Shown here: one piece after another, positions 8,723 to 19,362 of the stretch
Layout of the letters: each line of letters starts with the position of its first letter
Position numbering within the stretch: position 1 is the first letter of the stretch
NCBI RefSeq assembly: GCF_002632755.1
Contig: NZ_NJAK01000001.1
Span: 1,612,001-1,676,000, forward strand
DNA: 64,000 nucleotides
Direction of reading: 5' to 3'
Origin: Xenorhabdus ishibashii
GTDB taxonomy: Bacteria; Pseudomonadota; Gammaproteobacteria; Enterobacterales; Enterobacteriaceae
The notes under the pieces: model-generated
Seen by the model: the letters and a program-made list of their open reading frames with translations, nothing else
Told to the model about the DNA's origin: nothing
Database searches by the model: none
Position numbers and translations under genes: made by a program

Positions 8723-9727
8723 ATGAAATATTTAGTCACAGGTGCAGCAGGATTCATTGGTTTTCATTTAATAAAAAAACTTATAAAAAATGGTAATCAT
8801 GTTATTGGAATTGATAATATCAATGATTATTATGATGTGTCTTTGAAAAAATCAAGGTTAGAAGTTTTATCTAACCTTAATAATTTCAAGTTCATATTTA
8901 TGAATGTTTCTGATAGAAATTCAATTGAAGAACTATTTACAAATAATAAATTTGATCGTGTTATTCATCTTGCTGCTCAAGCTGGTGTACGATATTCTTT
9001 AATTAATCCCTACTCTTATTCTGAAAGTAATCTATTTGGATTCTTAACTATCCTTGAAGGTTGTCGCCATAATAGTGTTGATCATTTAGTATACGCATCC
9101 TCAAGTTCTGTATATGGCTTAAATGATCAACTTCCATTCTCCACCTCCGACTCAGTGGATCATCCAGTTTCACTATATGCCGCAACAAAGAAAGCTAATG
9201 AGTTAATGGCTCACAGTTATTCTCACCTATATGGTCTTCCGACGACTGGACTGAGATTTTTTACTGTTTATGGTCCATGGGGAAGACCAGATATGGCTCT
9301 ATTCAAGTTTACAAAAGCAATATTGAACCACGAACCCATAGATGTTTATAACAATGGTCAATTGAGCCGTGATTTTACATATATCGATGATATTGTTGAA
9401 GGTATTACAAGAATTTCTGATGTTATACCTGTTTCTAATAATTCTTGGACACCCAAAATCGGCAATCCGGCAAATAGTTCAGCGCCTTATAAAATATATA
9501 ATATTGGTAATGGCTCCCCAGTCAACTTAATGGATTATATTAACGCTTTAGAAAACAGCTTAGGTATTAAAGCAATTAAAAACATGCTTCCAATGCAACC
9601 TGGCGATGTTTACTCAACGTGGGCCGATACTGAAGATCTATTTAAAGCAACTGGCTATAAACCTTCTACTAATATATCGGACGGAGTGGAACAATTTATT
9701 CAATGGTATAAACAATATTACCTTTGA
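8723..9727 (+). CDS. NAD-dependent nucleotide-sugar epimerase, probably UDP-glucuronate 4-epimerase
   Basis: This is an extended short-chain dehydrogenase of 334 residues. The NAD motif is [11 protein letters not shown] (residues 6-16). [14 protein letters not shown] is the segment typical of UDP-GlcA epimerases. [20 protein letters not shown] and the catalytic YAATKKANE (Tyr-x3-Lys) follow, with [20 protein letters not shown] near the substrate site. Placed directly after ugd, it would convert UDP-GlcA to UDP-GalA for an acidic O-unit. A 4,6-type GalE or WbpP function is less likely from these motifs. It is the last gene of the O-antigen cluster; trmL follows after 27 bp. Confidence 0.85.
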   Translation: MKYLVTGAAGFIGFHLIKKLIKNGNHVIGIDNINDYYDVSLKKSRLEVLSNLNNFKFIFMNVSDRNSIEELFTNNKFDRVIHLAAQAGVRYSLINPYSYSESNLFGFLTILEGCRHNSVDHLVYASSSSVYGLNDQLPFSTSDSVDHPVSLYAATKKANELMAHSYSHLYGLPTTGLRFFTVYGPWGRPDMALFKFTKAILNHEPIDVYNNGQLSRDFTYIDDIVEGITRISDVIPVSNNSWTPKIGNPANSSAPYKIYNIGNGSPVNLMDYINALENSLGIKAIKNMLPMQPGDVYSTWADTEDLFKATGYKPSTNISDGVEQFIQWYKQYYL

Positions 9728-9754
9728 ACTACTTCGAATAAACACTAGAATGCT

Positions 9755-10258
9755 ATGCTAAACATCGTCCTATTCGAGCCAGAAATCCCGCCTAATACAG
9801 GCAATATCATCCGCTTGTGTGCCAACACAGGCTGTCAGCTTCATCTCATTCAACCTTTGGGTTTTACATGGGATGACAAACGCCTGCGTCGTGCAGGGTT
9901 GGACTACCATGAATTTGCTAATATCAAACAACATCACGATTACAACGCTTTCCTGGAAAGTGAAGGGCTTAGTTCCGTCAATTCACAGTCTCCTTCTGGA
10001 GCCCGTCTGTTTGCCTTAACCACAAAAGGTACTCCGGCGCACAGTAATGTGAGTTATCGTGATGGTGATTACTTAATGTTTGGCCCGGAAACTCGTGGCT
10101 TGCCGTCTTATGTATTAGATAACATGCCACCTGAACAGAAGATCAGAATTCCCATGCTGCCAGATAGCCGTAGCATGAATCTGTCCAATTCTGTCGCAGT
10201 GGTTGTGTTTGAAGCATGGCGGCAACTAGGCTATCCAGGTGCGTTATTGCGGGATTAA
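9755..10258 (+). CDS. trmL: tRNA (cytidine/uridine-2'-O-)-methyltransferase TrmL
   Basis: This is a SPOUT-class methyltransferase of 167 residues that methylates the ribose of the wobble base in tRNA-Leu. The start at 9755 gives the family N-terminus [25 protein letters not shown]. The C-terminal trefoil-knot motifs are seen as [11 protein letters not shown] and [27 protein letters not shown]. Base composition returns to the chromosomal average here, marking the O-antigen cluster boundary. It converges with cysE across a hairpin. Confidence 0.95.
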   Translation: MLNIVLFEPEIPPNTGNIIRLCANTGCQLHLIQPLGFTWDDKRLRRAGLDYHEFANIKQHHDYNAFLESEGLSSVNSQSPSGARLFALTTKGTPAHSNVSYRDGDYLMFGPETRGLPSYVLDNMPPEQKIRIPMLPDSRSMNLSNSVAVVVFEAWRQLGYPGALLRD

Positions 10259-10264
10259 GATTAA

Positions 10265-10301
10265 TAGGACATTCAGCACGGATTATGCGCTGAATGTCCT
10301 A
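10265..10301. terminator. Bidirectional hairpin between trmL and cysE
   Basis: A perfect 13-bp inverted repeat (TAGGACATTCAGC at 10265-10277 and its complement at 10289-10301) with an 11-base loop lies between the convergent trmL and cysE genes. There is no long T tract, so termination strength is uncertain. Confidence 0.55.
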
Positions 10302-10333
10302 TCTATTAGTGCTCATAAGAAAAGAACAGAATT

Positions 10334-11155
10334 TCAAATCCCATCCCCATTCTCAAATCCATTATTGATACCATTAAAATGCTGGTTCATATCCAGCGAT
10401 GGCTTCTCACTTTCCGGTTTACCAACAATCCTCGCCGGTACACCCGCCACTGTGGTATGAGGTGGAACCGATCTTAATACCACCGATCCTGCCCCAATTT
10501 TTGCACCGCGGCCAATCTCGATATTACCGAGGATCTTAGCTCCCGCACCAATCATCACCCCTTCACGTACTTTCGGGTGTCGATCCCCTACCGTTTTACC
10601 CGTACCACCAAGCGTCACAGATTGCAGAATGGAAACATCATTTTCAACAATCGCTGTTTCACCAATCACAATTCCAGTTGCATGATCTAGCATAATGCCA
10701 CAACCAATCCTCGCTGCAGGATGGATATCAACCCCGAACGAAACTGAAACCTGGTTTTGCAGATAGATTGCCAATGCTTTGCGATCTTGTTTCCACAGCC
10801 AATGTGCAATGCGGTAAGCCTGTAGTGCATGGAAGCCCTTAAGATAGAGCAATGGGGTCGAATATTTATCTACTGCCGGATCGCGCAGTCGTACAGCTTT
10901 GATGTCACAGGCTGCCGATTCAATCATCTTAGGATCACTGCGGTATGCATTTTCAACGACTTCTCTGACTTCAATGGGAGGCATAATCGGTGATGCTAAC
11001 TTATTTGCCAGCATATAGCTTAGGGCACTACCAAGATTTTCATGCTTGAGTAATGTCGCATGAAAAAAACTGGCTAACATGGGTTCACAATCTGCCAGAG
11101 CTTTCGCTTCATTTTTTATATTTTCCCAGACTTCGTTAAGTTCTGATCGCGACAT
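10334..11155 (-). CDS. cysE: Serine O-acetyltransferase
   Basis: The enzyme acetylates L-serine with acetyl-CoA, the first step of cysteine synthesis, in the cytoplasm; it is feedback-inhibited by cysteine. The 273 residues match E. coli CysE. An N-terminal helical domain (residues 1-140) is followed by a left-handed beta-helix of hexapeptide repeats (VDIHPAARIGCGIMLDHATG, with His at the active site, then ETAIVENDVSILQSVTLGG). The C-terminal tail differs from E. coli but is of normal length. It lies 19 bp after gpsA in the order secB-gpsA-cysE, as in other enterobacteria. Confidence 0.96.
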   Translation of the reverse strand: MSRSELNEVWENIKNEAKALADCEPMLASFFHATLLKHENLGSALSYMLANKLASPIMPPIEVREVVENAYRSDPKMIESAACDIKAVRLRDPAVDKYSTPLLYLKGFHALQAYRIAHWLWKQDRKALAIYLQNQVSVSFGVDIHPAARIGCGIMLDHATGIVIGETAIVENDVSILQSVTLGGTGKTVGDRHPKVREGVMIGAGAKILGNIEIGRGAKIGAGSVVLRSVPPHTTVAGVPARIVGKPESEKPSLDMNQHFNGINNGFENGDGI

Positions 11156-11174
11156 ATCAGCATTCCCATTTTAC

Positions 11175-12194
11175 TTAAGAGTGAGAGCGTTCTCCCTCTT
11201 CTCTTGTAGCCCTTCCCAATAATGTTTGGGCAGCCTCAATCACATTTTTATTGCAATACAGTATCTGGTAGATCTGCTCTGTGATAGGCATTTCAACGCC
11301 CGTTCGTTCCGCCAAAGCACGGACTTCTTTAGTATTGCGGTATCCTTCAACAACTTGCCCAATCTCACGTTGTGCTTCATCAACACCAATACCTTTTCCC
11401 AGCATCATGCCAAAACGACGATTACGGGATTGGTTATCAGTGCAGGTCAGGACTAAATCACCCAATCCAGCCATTCCCATGAATGTAGAAGGATCTGCCC
11501 CCAACGCCACGCCAAGACGGCTCATCTCGGCTAACCCTCTGGTGATCAATGCCGTGCGAGCATTAGCTCCAAATCCCATACCATCAGAGATCCCTGCACC
11601 AATTGCAATAACATTTTTTATTGCCCCACCGAGCTGCACACCAATAAAATCCGGATTTTTGTAGACTCGAAAGCTTTTGCCACAATGGAAAAACTGTTGA
11701 AGTTCTTCACTAAACTCAGGCGTTGTGGCAGAAACAGCAATCGCTGTTGGTAAACCTGCTGCTAACTCTTTTGCGAATGTCGGGCCAGAAACTACAGCCA
11801 AGGGAATTTCATCACCTAATATCTCACGGGCTACATCTTGTAATAAGCGCCCAGTTTCCGCTTCAAGCCCCTTGGTAGCCCAAACAATGCGGCTATCCTG
11901 TTGTAAATATGGTTTTATCTGCTGTAAGACATCACCGAAAACATGGCTGGGAACCACTACCAATATATTACAACTGGCTGAAATAGCACTTTTTAGGTTG
12001 GATTCAACCAATAAGCTATCAGGAAAAGCAACATCCGGTAAAAATGCCTGATTACAACGCGCTTGTTGCAACGCATTGACGTGCTCAGGGTTATGCCCCC
12101 AAAGCACAACATCATGCCCATTGCGAGCCAACGTAATGGCTAAAGCGGTGCCGTATGAACCGGCACCGATTACTGTCATAGAAGCAGTATTCAT
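11175..12194 (-). CDS. gpsA: Glycerol-3-phosphate dehydrogenase [NAD(P)+]
   Basis: It reduces dihydroxyacetone phosphate to sn-glycerol 3-phosphate for phospholipid synthesis. The 339 residues are normal for the family. Seen are the N-terminal dinucleotide motif ([13 protein letters not shown], residues 9-21), [25 protein letters not shown], the catalytic-lysine region [14 protein letters not shown], and the substrate segment [14 protein letters not shown]. Its ATG shares one base with the secB stop (TAATG), so the two are translationally coupled. Confidence 0.97.
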   Translation of the reverse strand: MNTASMTVIGAGSYGTALAITLARNGHDVVLWGHNPEHVNALQQARCNQAFLPDVAFPDSLLVESNLKSAISASCNILVVVPSHVFGDVLQQIKPYLQQDSRIVWATKGLEAETGRLLQDVAREILGDEIPLAVVSGPTFAKELAAGLPTAIAVSATTPEFSEELQQFFHCGKSFRVYKNPDFIGVQLGGAIKNVIAIGAGISDGMGFGANARTALITRGLAEMSRLGVALGADPSTFMGMAGLGDLVLTCTDNQSRNRRFGMMLGKGIGVDEAQREIGQVVEGYRNTKEVRALAERTGVEMPITEQIYQILYCNKNVIEAAQTLLGRATREEGERSHS

Positions 12195-12664
12195 TAGGCT
12201 TCCTGTGCAGCCTCATTAGGCTGAGATTCAGCCTGCTGTTGCAGATAATTCATGAACAAGGCATCAAAGTTAACAGGAGCCAGGTTCAGTTGTGGGAAAG
12301 TACCACGACTTACCAAGCTGGTGATGCATTCACGGGCGTATGGGAACAGGATGTTCGGGCAGTATGCACCTAAGCAATGTGCCAACTGGGTTCCTTCAAT
12401 ACCATCAATAGAGAAAATACCCGCTTGCTGAACTTCACACAAAAACGCTGTTTCTTCTTCCAATGTCGCCGTGACGGTAACACGCAGAACAACCTCATAA
12501 ACTCCCTGAGCCAATTCACTGGAAGCAGTGTCCAGATCCAATTTAACTTCCGGCTGCCAATCCTGCTGGAAAATCTGAGGGGCTTTCGGTGCTTCGAAAG
12601 AAATATCTTTCGTGTAAATACGCTGGATCTGGAAAGCCATTTCTGTGTTGTTTTGTTCTGACAT
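12194..12664 (-). CDS. secB: Protein-export chaperone SecB
   Basis: SecB is a tetrameric cytosolic chaperone that holds unfolded preproteins and delivers them to SecA. The 156 residues are close to the 155 of E. coli. The conserved core [19 protein letters not shown], the segment [12 protein letters not shown], and the SecA-binding region near [28 protein letters not shown] are all present. In E. coli grxC lies between secB and yibN; here only 75 bp separate them and no glutaredoxin gene is seen. Confidence 0.97.
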   Translation of the reverse strand: MSEQNNTEMAFQIQRIYTKDISFEAPKAPQIFQQDWQPEVKLDLDTASSELAQGVYEVVLRVTVTATLEEETAFLCEVQQAGIFSIDGIEGTQLAHCLGAYCPNILFPYARECITSLVSRGTFPQLNLAPVNFDALFMNYLQQQAESQPNEAAQEA

Positions 12665-12739
12665 AATAATGTTTACCTTTTTCTGATGTCCTTACTAAAC
12701 TTTTCAAGAATGCAAGCATACTACTTGCACCTAAGTTCT

Positions 12740-13189
12740 TTATTTCTTGCCACGAGCCAATGGCAGATTTTCACCCGCCCAACCAGCAATTCCCTCTTTC
12801 AGGGAATAGACCTGCTCAAAGCCCAAACGAACCAGATTTTCCGCTGGTGTTCTGGATTCCAGCCCATTCGCTGAAACTACGATAACAGGCTGTTTTTTAT
12901 GTTTCTCCAACTCACCTAAATTGCTGTCTTTAATTTCAGATGGCGTCAGGTTAACGGAACCAATAATATGCCCTCTGCGAAAATCGTCACGGGAGCGTAA
13001 ATCCACGACGATAGCTTCTTCCTTGTTGATGAAATGGATGGCCTGAGCACGGGTGATCTCTTTACTCTTGGAGAACACACTTTTTACCGTCATGACAATG
13101 ACAGCCACCAGCAATGCAATCCAGACAAGGCTCAGGATCGTGTTCCGGCTAATAAATTGCATGATTTCTTGCAGCATGGAGGGCAACAA
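12740..13189 (-). CDS. yibN: Rhodanese-like membrane protein YibN
   Basis: This 149-residue protein has one N-terminal transmembrane helix (residues about 18-36, [18 protein letters not shown]) followed by a single rhodanese domain (residues about 55-145: [20 protein letters not shown]). The loop that carries the catalytic cysteine in active rhodaneses reads [16 protein letters not shown] here, with no cysteine, so sulfurtransferase activity is doubtful. It lies upstream of secB in the leftward set. Confidence 0.9.
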   Translation of the reverse strand: MLPSMLQEIMQFISRNTILSLVWIALLVAVIVMTVKSVFSKSKEITRAQAIHFINKEEAIVVDLRSRDDFRRGHIIGSVNLTPSEIKDSNLGELEKHKKQPVIVVSANGLESRTPAENLVRLGFEQVYSLKEGIAGWAGENLPLARGKK

Positions 13190-13506
13190 CTCCCGTTAGT
13201 TAATAACAAATATCTAAGGTAGAAGAGTATACCTGTGTGTTGCATCAATTACAGCCAATTAGCATCAATACAATGCAGATTTTGCGGAGAGTTTCGAGAA
13301 AAATTAAAAAACATACCGAGAACGACTTGATTGTCATACATCAATAAAATATTTCATGTAACACTGGTTCAAGGCAGGATTTTCGACAATAAATGGACTA
13401 AATTAACTAAAACTTATATTAATAATAAAAAACAATCTGTTCTCTGGTCAGGTGCAATTCCTCATGAAATAATCAGGCGCTATGTAGCAGCAGGGTACTC
13501 AATAAG
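13190..13506. other. Intergenic region between yibN and envC, no gene seen
   Basis: These 317 bp separate the divergent yibN and envC. In E. coli gpmM lies in this position; no trace of it is visible. A short frame from 13331 overlaps the envC start in another frame and looks accidental. The region should carry the yibN and envC promoters, but none stands out. Confidence 0.6.
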
Positions 13507-14820
13507 ATGGCTGAAAATAAGGATCTCAAGAGCCGTAAGAATCGGCAAAGGCAATACAAACTGCAAAATAAAATCAGAGTGTTAAAACTCTGTGCCTTGT
13601 TGTTCACCTTTATCAGTTTCAGTACAAATACTTTCGCCAATCCAATTTCAGAGAATAAGAATCAGCTCAAAGATATTCAGCAGAATATTGCTGAGAAAGA
13701 GAAAAGTGTAAAACAGCAACAAGAACAACGTACAGATCTGCTTAACCAATTAAAAGAACAAGAAAGTACTATCTCAGAAGTGGGACGCTCACTACACACA
13801 ACACAGACTCGTCTAAATAAACTAGAAAACGACATTTCATCGTTAAATGCCAATATCAAACGCCTGCAAACACAGCAAAAGGAGCAACGTCAATTACTTG
13901 CCAACCAATTGAATGCTGCATTCCGGCAAGGAAATCATCAGGGCCTAGAGTTGTTGCTCAATGGACAAGAAAATCAGCGAAAAGAACGTATTCTCGCCTA
14001 TTACAGTTACTTGAATCAGGCACGTCAGGAAGCTATCGCCACACTGCAAAAAACAACTGAAGAACTCAACCAGCAAAAAAAATTGCAACTCGAAAAACAA
14101 AGTGAACAGAAAGCGATACTGACCAGCCAAAAGCAGCAAAAGCAAAAGATGGAAACTGCCCGCACTGCGCGGCATAAGACATTAACGGTTCTTGAATCTT
14201 CATTGAAAAAAGATCAACAAAGCCTGGCAGAACTTCGGCAGAATGAAACCAGATTGAGAGACAAAATTGCCAAAGCTGAGCGAGAAGCCAAATCGCGTGC
14301 TGAACGTGAGGCACGTGAAGCAGCTCGTGTTCGTGCCCAAGTTGCTGCTAAACAAAAACAAGCTCAACAAAAAGGTTCCAGTTATAAACCAACAGAAGAA
14401 GAACGTGCTCTCATGGCACGAACTGGCGGTCTTGGACGCCCTGCAGGCCAAGCAATCTGGCCAGTACGCGGTCGTGTCATCCATAGTTTTGGTGAAACGA
14501 TACAAGGTGAACTTCGCTGGAAAGGGATTGTTATTTCAGCAGCAGAAGGGACAGAAGTCAGGGCAATCTCAGATGGACGTGTATTACTGGCAGACTGGCT
14601 GCAAGGCTATGGTTTGGTTGTCGTGATCGAACATGGTAAAGGCGATATGAGCATTTACGGTTATAACCAGAGCACATTGGTCAGTGTTGGGCAACAGGTT
14701 CGGGCTGGCCAGCCAATAGCTTTGGTTGGCAGCAGCGGCGGGCAACAACAGCCTTCACTGTATTTCGAAATCCGCCGTCAAGGACAAGCTGTTAACCCAT
14801 TACCGTGGTTAGGGAAATAG
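13507..14820 (+). CDS. envC: Murein hydrolase activator EnvC
   Basis: EnvC activates the amidases AmiA and AmiB at the division septum, working with FtsEX. The 437-residue protein has a basic N-terminus and a hydrophobic export segment (residues about 25-45, LCALLFTFISFSTNTFA), then a long periplasmic coiled coil rich in Gln, Glu and Lys (about 48-275). A C-terminal degenerate LytM domain follows (about 310-437: WPVRGRVIHSFGETIQGELRWKG, then SDGRVLLADWLQGYG). The zinc ligands of active LytM enzymes are not conserved, as in E. coli EnvC, which activates rather than cuts. yibQ follows after 14 bp. Confidence 0.94.
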   Translation: MAENKDLKSRKNRQRQYKLQNKIRVLKLCALLFTFISFSTNTFANPISENKNQLKDIQQNIAEKEKSVKQQQEQRTDLLNQLKEQESTISEVGRSLHTTQTRLNKLENDISSLNANIKRLQTQQKEQRQLLANQLNAAFRQGNHQGLELLLNGQENQRKERILAYYSYLNQARQEAIATLQKTTEELNQQKKLQLEKQSEQKAILTSQKQQKQKMETARTARHKTLTVLESSLKKDQQSLAELRQNETRLRDKIAKAEREAKSRAEREAREAARVRAQVAAKQKQAQQKGSSYKPTEEERALMARTGGLGRPAGQAIWPVRGRVIHSFGETIQGELRWKGIVISAAEGTEVRAISDGRVLLADWLQGYGLVVVIEHGKGDMSIYGYNQSTLVSVGQQVRAGQPIALVGSSGGQQQPSLYFEIRRQGQAVNPLPWLGK

Positions 14821-14834
14821 GACAGGAACAAAGC

Positions 14835-15893
14835 ATGGTGAAGATGCGGTATCGATTAATAAAGCGGGTTAATGCATTGACTCTTTTATCTTGGATACTG
14901 CTATTCTTCACGACATTGCTATTGACTTTAAATGTACAAGCTGCACGTTTAGCCATCATCATTGATGATGTTGGCTATCGTGTTAGTGAAGAAAACAAAA
15001 TCTTACAAATGCCGGTTGCGGTTTCTATCGCAATCCTACCTAACTCCCCGTACGGCAGAAAAATAGCAGAAAAGGCTCATCAACAAGGGCGGGAGATTTT
15101 AATCCACTTGCCTATGGCACCATTAAGCAAACAACCGCTGGAAAAAAATACACTCCATCCAGCCATGAGCAGAAACGAAATTGCTCGTATTATTCAAGAT
15201 GCGATACAGAAAGTTCCCCATGCTGTTGGTATGAATAATCATATGGGCAGTGCAATGACATCTAATTTCGGTGGCATGGAAAAGGTAATGCAAGTGTTAT
15301 CCCATCACCATCTCTATTTTCTGGACAGTGTGACAATAGGTAATACACAGGTCACCAAAGCGGCAATGGGAAGCACGGTTCCTGTGATCCGTCGAAATGT
15401 GTTTTTGGATAATATCCAAACCGAAGCCGAAACACGGCATCAACTTAACCGTGCGATAGCCCTCGCCCGTAAACGCGGTTCTGCCGTTGCAATTGGGCAT
15501 CCACATCCCACGACTATACGCGCCTTACAGCAAGCAATTGCAACATTACCTGATGATATTGCACTGGTAACACCCAGTATGTTGTTAGGTCTACCGATAG
15601 TCAAAAACGCTCATCAAACTGTACGTAAGTGCGTAAAACCCCATGAACCACCTGTACCAGCCACTCAATTGGAATATCTCAAGATGGTAAAAAAGGCATT
15701 ATCTGACAATGTCATCTTTAATGCCTTAAATCGATACATGCAAAAACGCTTGGGCAACCATCCAATACAGGATTCAGGCAAGCCAGAAGTAAAACAAACA
15801 ACGGAAAACAAAGCGGCAAGTAAATCAGGAGAACCACCAAAAGCCGATCAAACAGGCGTCCTAAAAACCAAAGACACCTGCACCAATTTTTAA
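14835..15893 (+). CDS. yibQ: Divergent polysaccharide deacetylase family protein YibQ
   Basis: ATG 14835 is preferred over a GTG at 14805 because it follows a purine-rich AGGACAGGAAC. A signal peptide or membrane anchor spans residues about 12-36 ([19 protein letters not shown]). The mature part matches Yib[46 protein letters not shown] and [12 protein letters not shown], then [15 protein letters not shown]. These are the NodB-like deacetylase motifs with the first Asp-Asp. The C-terminal 40-odd residues are low-complexity, Lys/Glu/Pro-rich, and longer than in E. coli. Its enzyme activity is not established. The stop overlaps the convergent tdh stop by 4 bp. Confidence 0.9.
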   Translation: MVKMRYRLIKRVNALTLLSWILLFFTTLLLTLNVQAARLAIIIDDVGYRVSEENKILQMPVAVSIAILPNSPYGRKIAEKAHQQGREILIHLPMAPLSKQPLEKNTLHPAMSRNEIARIIQDAIQKVPHAVGMNNHMGSAMTSNFGGMEKVMQVLSHHHLYFLDSVTIGNTQVTKAAMGSTVPVIRRNVFLDNIQTEAETRHQLNRAIALARKRGSAVAIGHPHPTTIRALQQAIATLPDDIALVTPSMLLGLPIVKNAHQTVRKCVKPHEPPVPATQLEYLKMVKKALSDNVIFNALNRYMQKRLGNHPIQDSGKPEVKQTTENKAASKSGEPPKADQTGVLKTKDTCTNF

Positions 15894-16915
15894 TCCCAAT
15901 TTAAGATAACTTTGCCAGATTGCCCTGAACGCATGACATCAAAACCTTTCTGGTAATCATCAACCGAAAATTGGTGAGTGATAATCGGGGATAAATCCAG
16001 ACCAGATTGGATCAACGCCGCCATCTTGTACCAAGTTTCGAACATTTCACGTCCGTAGATCCCCTTGATAAATAATCCCTTAAAGATGACCTGATTCCAA
16101 TCTATCGCCATGTCCGAAGGCGGTATCCCCAACAGAGCAATACGTCCACCGTGATTCATGGTATTGAGCAAAGTACCGAACGCTGGCGGTGCTCCTGACA
16201 TTTCCAAACCGATATCAAAACCTTCTGTCATTCCCAGCTCTGCCATGACATCAGTCAGGTTTTCTTTGCTGACATTCACGGCACGGGTAACCCCCATTTT
16301 GCGAGCCAGCTCAAGACGGTATTCATTGACATCCGTAATCACGACATGACGAGCACCAACATGCTTACACACCGCTGCTGCCATAATCCCGATAGGGCCA
16401 GCGCCTGATACCAGTACATCTTCCCCCACCAGATCAAAAGACAGCGCAGTGTGTACTGCATTGCCAAATGGATCAAAAATCGCAGCCAGCTCATCGGGTA
16501 TATTGTCCGGGATCTTAAAAGCATTAAATGCGGGAATAACCAGATATTCAGCAAAGGCTCCTTCACGGTTTACACCAACTCCAGTGGTATTACGGCATAA
16601 ATGGGTACGCCCGCCACGACAGTTACGACAGTGACCACAGGTGATATGGCCTTCACCGGATACGCGATCACCAATCTTGAATCCTTTGACTTCCTGACCA
16701 ATCGCAACGACTTCACCGACATATTCGTGCCCGACCACCATCGGGACAGGGATCGTTTTTTGCGACCAATCATCCCAGTTATAGATGTGAACATCCGTTC
16801 CACAAATGGCAGTTTTACGGACTTTGATCATCACATCATTGTGCCCAAGTTTTGGTGTGGGCACATCGGTCATCCAGATACCTTCTTCTGGTTTTAATTT
16901 AGATAATGCTTTCAT
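15890..16915 (-). CDS. tdh: L-threonine 3-dehydrogenase
   Basis: This zinc-dependent medium-chain dehydrogenase oxidises L-threonine to 2-amino-3-ketobutyrate, which Kbl then cleaves. The 341 residues equal E. coli Tdh. Catalytic-zinc ligands lie in [10 protein letters not shown] (Cys near residue 38) and GHEYVGEV. The structural zinc cluster is [15 protein letters not shown]. The NAD-binding motif is [14 protein letters not shown]. It follows kbl by 9 bp in the usual kbl-tdh operon. Confidence 0.98.
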   Translation of the reverse strand: MKALSKLKPEEGIWMTDVPTPKLGHNDVMIKVRKTAICGTDVHIYNWDDWSQKTIPVPMVVGHEYVGEVVAIGQEVKGFKIGDRVSGEGHITCGHCRNCRGGRTHLCRNTTGVGVNREGAFAEYLVIPAFNAFKIPDNIPDELAAIFDPFGNAVHTALSFDLVGEDVLVSGAGPIGIMAAAVCKHVGARHVVITDVNEYRLELARKMGVTRAVNVSKENLTDVMAELGMTEGFDIGLEMSGAPPAFGTLLNTMNHGGRIALLGIPPSDMAIDWNQVIFKGLFIKGIYGREMFETWYKMAALIQSGLDLSPIITHQFSVDDYQKGFDVMRSGQSGKVILNWD

Positions 16916-16924
16916 AATGAAACC

Positions 16925-18121
16925 TTAAGCAATGACATCCAATTGTTTGCCAATACGTATAAATGCAGCCACCACACGTTCAATCTGCTCTTCCGTATGA
17001 GCGGCTGAGATCTGGGTTCGAATACGTGCCTGACCTTTAGGAACAACCGGATAGAAGAAACCAATCACATAAATCCCTTCTTTCAATAGTTCTGCGGCGA
17101 ATTCCTGTGCCAGTTTCGCATCACCCAACATAACAGGGATGATGGCATGGTCAGCTCCTGCCAAAGTAAAACCGGCTGCCGTCATTTTTTCACGGAACAA
17201 ATTCGCATTTTTCCAGAGACGCTCACGCAGATCATCGCCATTTTTCAACATATCCAACACTTTGATCGATGCGGCAACAATGGCTGGAGCTAACGAGTTA
17301 GAGAACAGATATGGACGTGAACGCTGGCGCAACCATTCAACAACTTCTTTACGCGCAGCAGTATATCCACCGGATGCGCCACCCAGCGCCTTACCAAGCG
17401 TACCGGTGATGATGTCAATACGTCCCATAACATCACAGTATTCATGTGTGCCACGACCATGCTTACCAACAAAGCCAACCGCATGTGAATCATCCACCAT
17501 GACTAGTGCACCGAATTCATCAGCCAAATCACAGATGGATTTCAGGTCAGCAATGACACCGTCCATTGAAAATACCCCGTCAGTTGCGATCAGGATATTC
17601 TGCGCACCTTCTGCTTGTGCTTTTTCCAACTGTGCTCTTAATTCTTGCATGTCATTATTGGCATAACGGTAACGTTTTGCTTTGCATAAACGGATGCCAT
17701 CAATGATGGAGGCATGGTTCAAGGCATCAGAGATAATGGCATCTTCTGGCCCAAACAGGGTTTCGAACAGACCGCCGTTTGCATCAAAGCACGAGGAGTA
17801 CAGAATGGCATCTTCCATACCCAAAAATTCAGCAATCTTATTTTCTAATTCTTTATGGGAATCTTGCGTACCACAGATAAAACGAACGGATGCCATACCA
17901 AAACCGTGGCTATCCATGCCTGCTTTTGCAGCCGCAATCAGGTCAGGATGATTGGCCAAGCCTAAGTAGTTATTAGCACAAAAATTAATGACTTGATTAC
18001 CTTCAGCAACCGCAATATTGGCATCCTGCGCAGAAGTGATGATACGCTCACTTTTGAATAATCCTTCGGAACGGGTTTGCTCCAACTGCTCAGTAATTTT
18101 CTGGTAAAACGATGCTGACAT
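16925..18121 (-). CDS. kbl: Glycine C-acetyltransferase (2-amino-3-ketobutyrate CoA ligase)
   Basis: This PLP enzyme of the alpha-oxoamine synthase family splits 2-amino-3-ketobutyrate with CoA to glycine and acetyl-CoA. The 398 residues equal E. coli Kbl. Seen are [45 protein letters not shown] and the PLP-lysine motif [17 protein letters not shown] (Lys near residue 244). It is the first gene of the leftward kbl-tdh operon, divergent from hldD with about 290 bp between. Confidence 0.98.
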   Translation of the reverse strand: MSASFYQKITEQLEQTRSEGLFKSERIITSAQDANIAVAEGNQVINFCANNYLGLANHPDLIAAAKAGMDSHGFGMASVRFICGTQDSHKELENKIAEFLGMEDAILYSSCFDANGGLFETLFGPEDAIISDALNHASIIDGIRLCKAKRYRYANNDMQELRAQLEKAQAEGAQNILIATDGVFSMDGVIADLKSICDLADEFGALVMVDDSHAVGFVGKHGRGTHEYCDVMGRIDIITGTLGKALGGASGGYTAARKEVVEWLRQRSRPYLFSNSLAPAIVAASIKVLDMLKNGDDLRERLWKNANLFREKMTAAGFTLAGADHAIIPVMLGDAKLAQEFAAELLKEGIYVIGFFYPVVPKGQARIRTQISAAHTEEQIERVVAAFIRIGKQLDVIA

Positions 18122-18414
18122 TTTTCTCTCCTGAATCCCTAATTAAGTGAAAGGCGTGATGTATCTTACTGATAGATCTTGCCAGTGACGACACAACGAA
18201 AAAGAGAATATCAACTTTGTAAAGCTGATCACGCCCCAGAGTCTGGTATACAGCAATATTTCAGGATATTCCTCTGCTTAAGCTACTGTCGTCAGTAGGG
18301 TTAAGTGCTATTATACGCAGCAAAGATATACCCAATAGATGTCAAGTTGTAGTAATAAAACTGCGATTTACGTAAAGTCGGTTATAGTGAATTAACTATT
18401 TAGAGGTGAGCCAA

Positions 18415-19353
18415 ATGATTATTGTCACTGGTGGCGCAGGGTTTATTGGCAGCAATATTGTCAAGGCACTGAATGATGAAGGCTATAAGGATATTCTGGT
18501 TGTTGATAACCTAAAAAACGGCACCAAGTTCGTCAATTTGGTTGATTTGGATATCACCGATTATATGGATAAGGAAGACTTTATCGCCAGCATCGTTGCA
18601 GGTGATGATTTGGGTGATATTGATGCTATTTTCCACGAAGGTGCTTGCTCATCCACAACAGAATGGGATGGTAAGTATATGATGGACAATAATTATCAAT
18701 ACTCCAAAGATGTGTTGCATTATTGCCTTGAGCGTCAAATTCCCTTCCTGTACGCCTCCTCTGCGGCTACTTATGGTGGCCGCAGTGATAATTTCATTGA
18801 AGAGCGCCAATATGAAAAACCGCTCAATGTTTATGGCTACTCCAAGTTCCTGTTTGACCAATATGTTCGTGATATCCAGCCCCATGCAGATTCCCAAATT
18901 TGTGGCTTTCGTTATTTCAATGTTTACGGGCCGCGCGAAGGACATAAAGGCAGCATGGCGAGTGTTGCCTATCATTTAAACAATCAGATTCACCAAGGAC
19001 AGAATCCGAAGTTATTTGCCGGCAGTGAAAATTTCCGCCGCGATTTTATCTATGTCGGCGATGTTGCCGCCGTCAATCTGTGGTGCTGGAAAAATAGCGT
19101 TTCCGGCATTTTTAACTGTGGAACAGGTCGTGCTGAATCTTTCCAGTCTGTTGCAGATGCAGTGATTGAATTCCATAAAGAAACATCTCCAACTGTGGAA
19201 TACATCGACTTTCCAGAAAAATTAAAAGGTCGTTATCAGCGTTTTACTCAAGCAGATCTGACAAAACTTCGTGCCGCTGGCTATCAAAAGCCGTTCAAGA
19301 CGGTTGCCGAAGGCGTCGCTGAATATATGCAATGGCTCAATCAGGATAATTGA
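18415..19353 (+). CDS. hldD: ADP-L-glycero-D-manno-heptose 6-epimerase
   Basis: It epimerises ADP-D,D-heptose to the L,D form used for the LPS inner core. Start ATG 18415 gives [14 protein letters not shown], as in E. coli; a GTG nine bases upstream belongs to the GAGGTGAG ribosome-binding site. Seen are the NADP motif [38 protein letters not shown], the catalytic YGYSKFLFD and [18 protein letters not shown]. It begins the rightward hldD-waaF-waaC operon. A possible -10 (TATAGT, 18383-18388) lies just upstream, without a clear -35. Confidence 0.98.
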   Translation: MIIVTGGAGFIGSNIVKALNDEGYKDILVVDNLKNGTKFVNLVDLDITDYMDKEDFIASIVAGDDLGDIDAIFHEGACSSTTEWDGKYMMDNNYQYSKDVLHYCLERQIPFLYASSAATYGGRSDNFIEERQYEKPLNVYGYSKFLFDQYVRDIQPHADSQICGFRYFNVYGPREGHKGSMASVAYHLNNQIHQGQNPKLFAGSENFRRDFIYVGDVAAVNLWCWKNSVSGIFNCGTGRAESFQSVADAVIEFHKETSPTVEYIDFPEKLKGRYQRFTQADLTKLRAAGYQKPFKTVAEGVAEYMQWLNQDN

Positions 19354-19362
19354 TCGATTTCT

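Noticed and set aside
13331..13585. An 84-codon frame overlapping the envC start
   Set aside because: It overlaps the envC N-terminus in another frame, shows no known motif, and its composition fits non-coding DNA.
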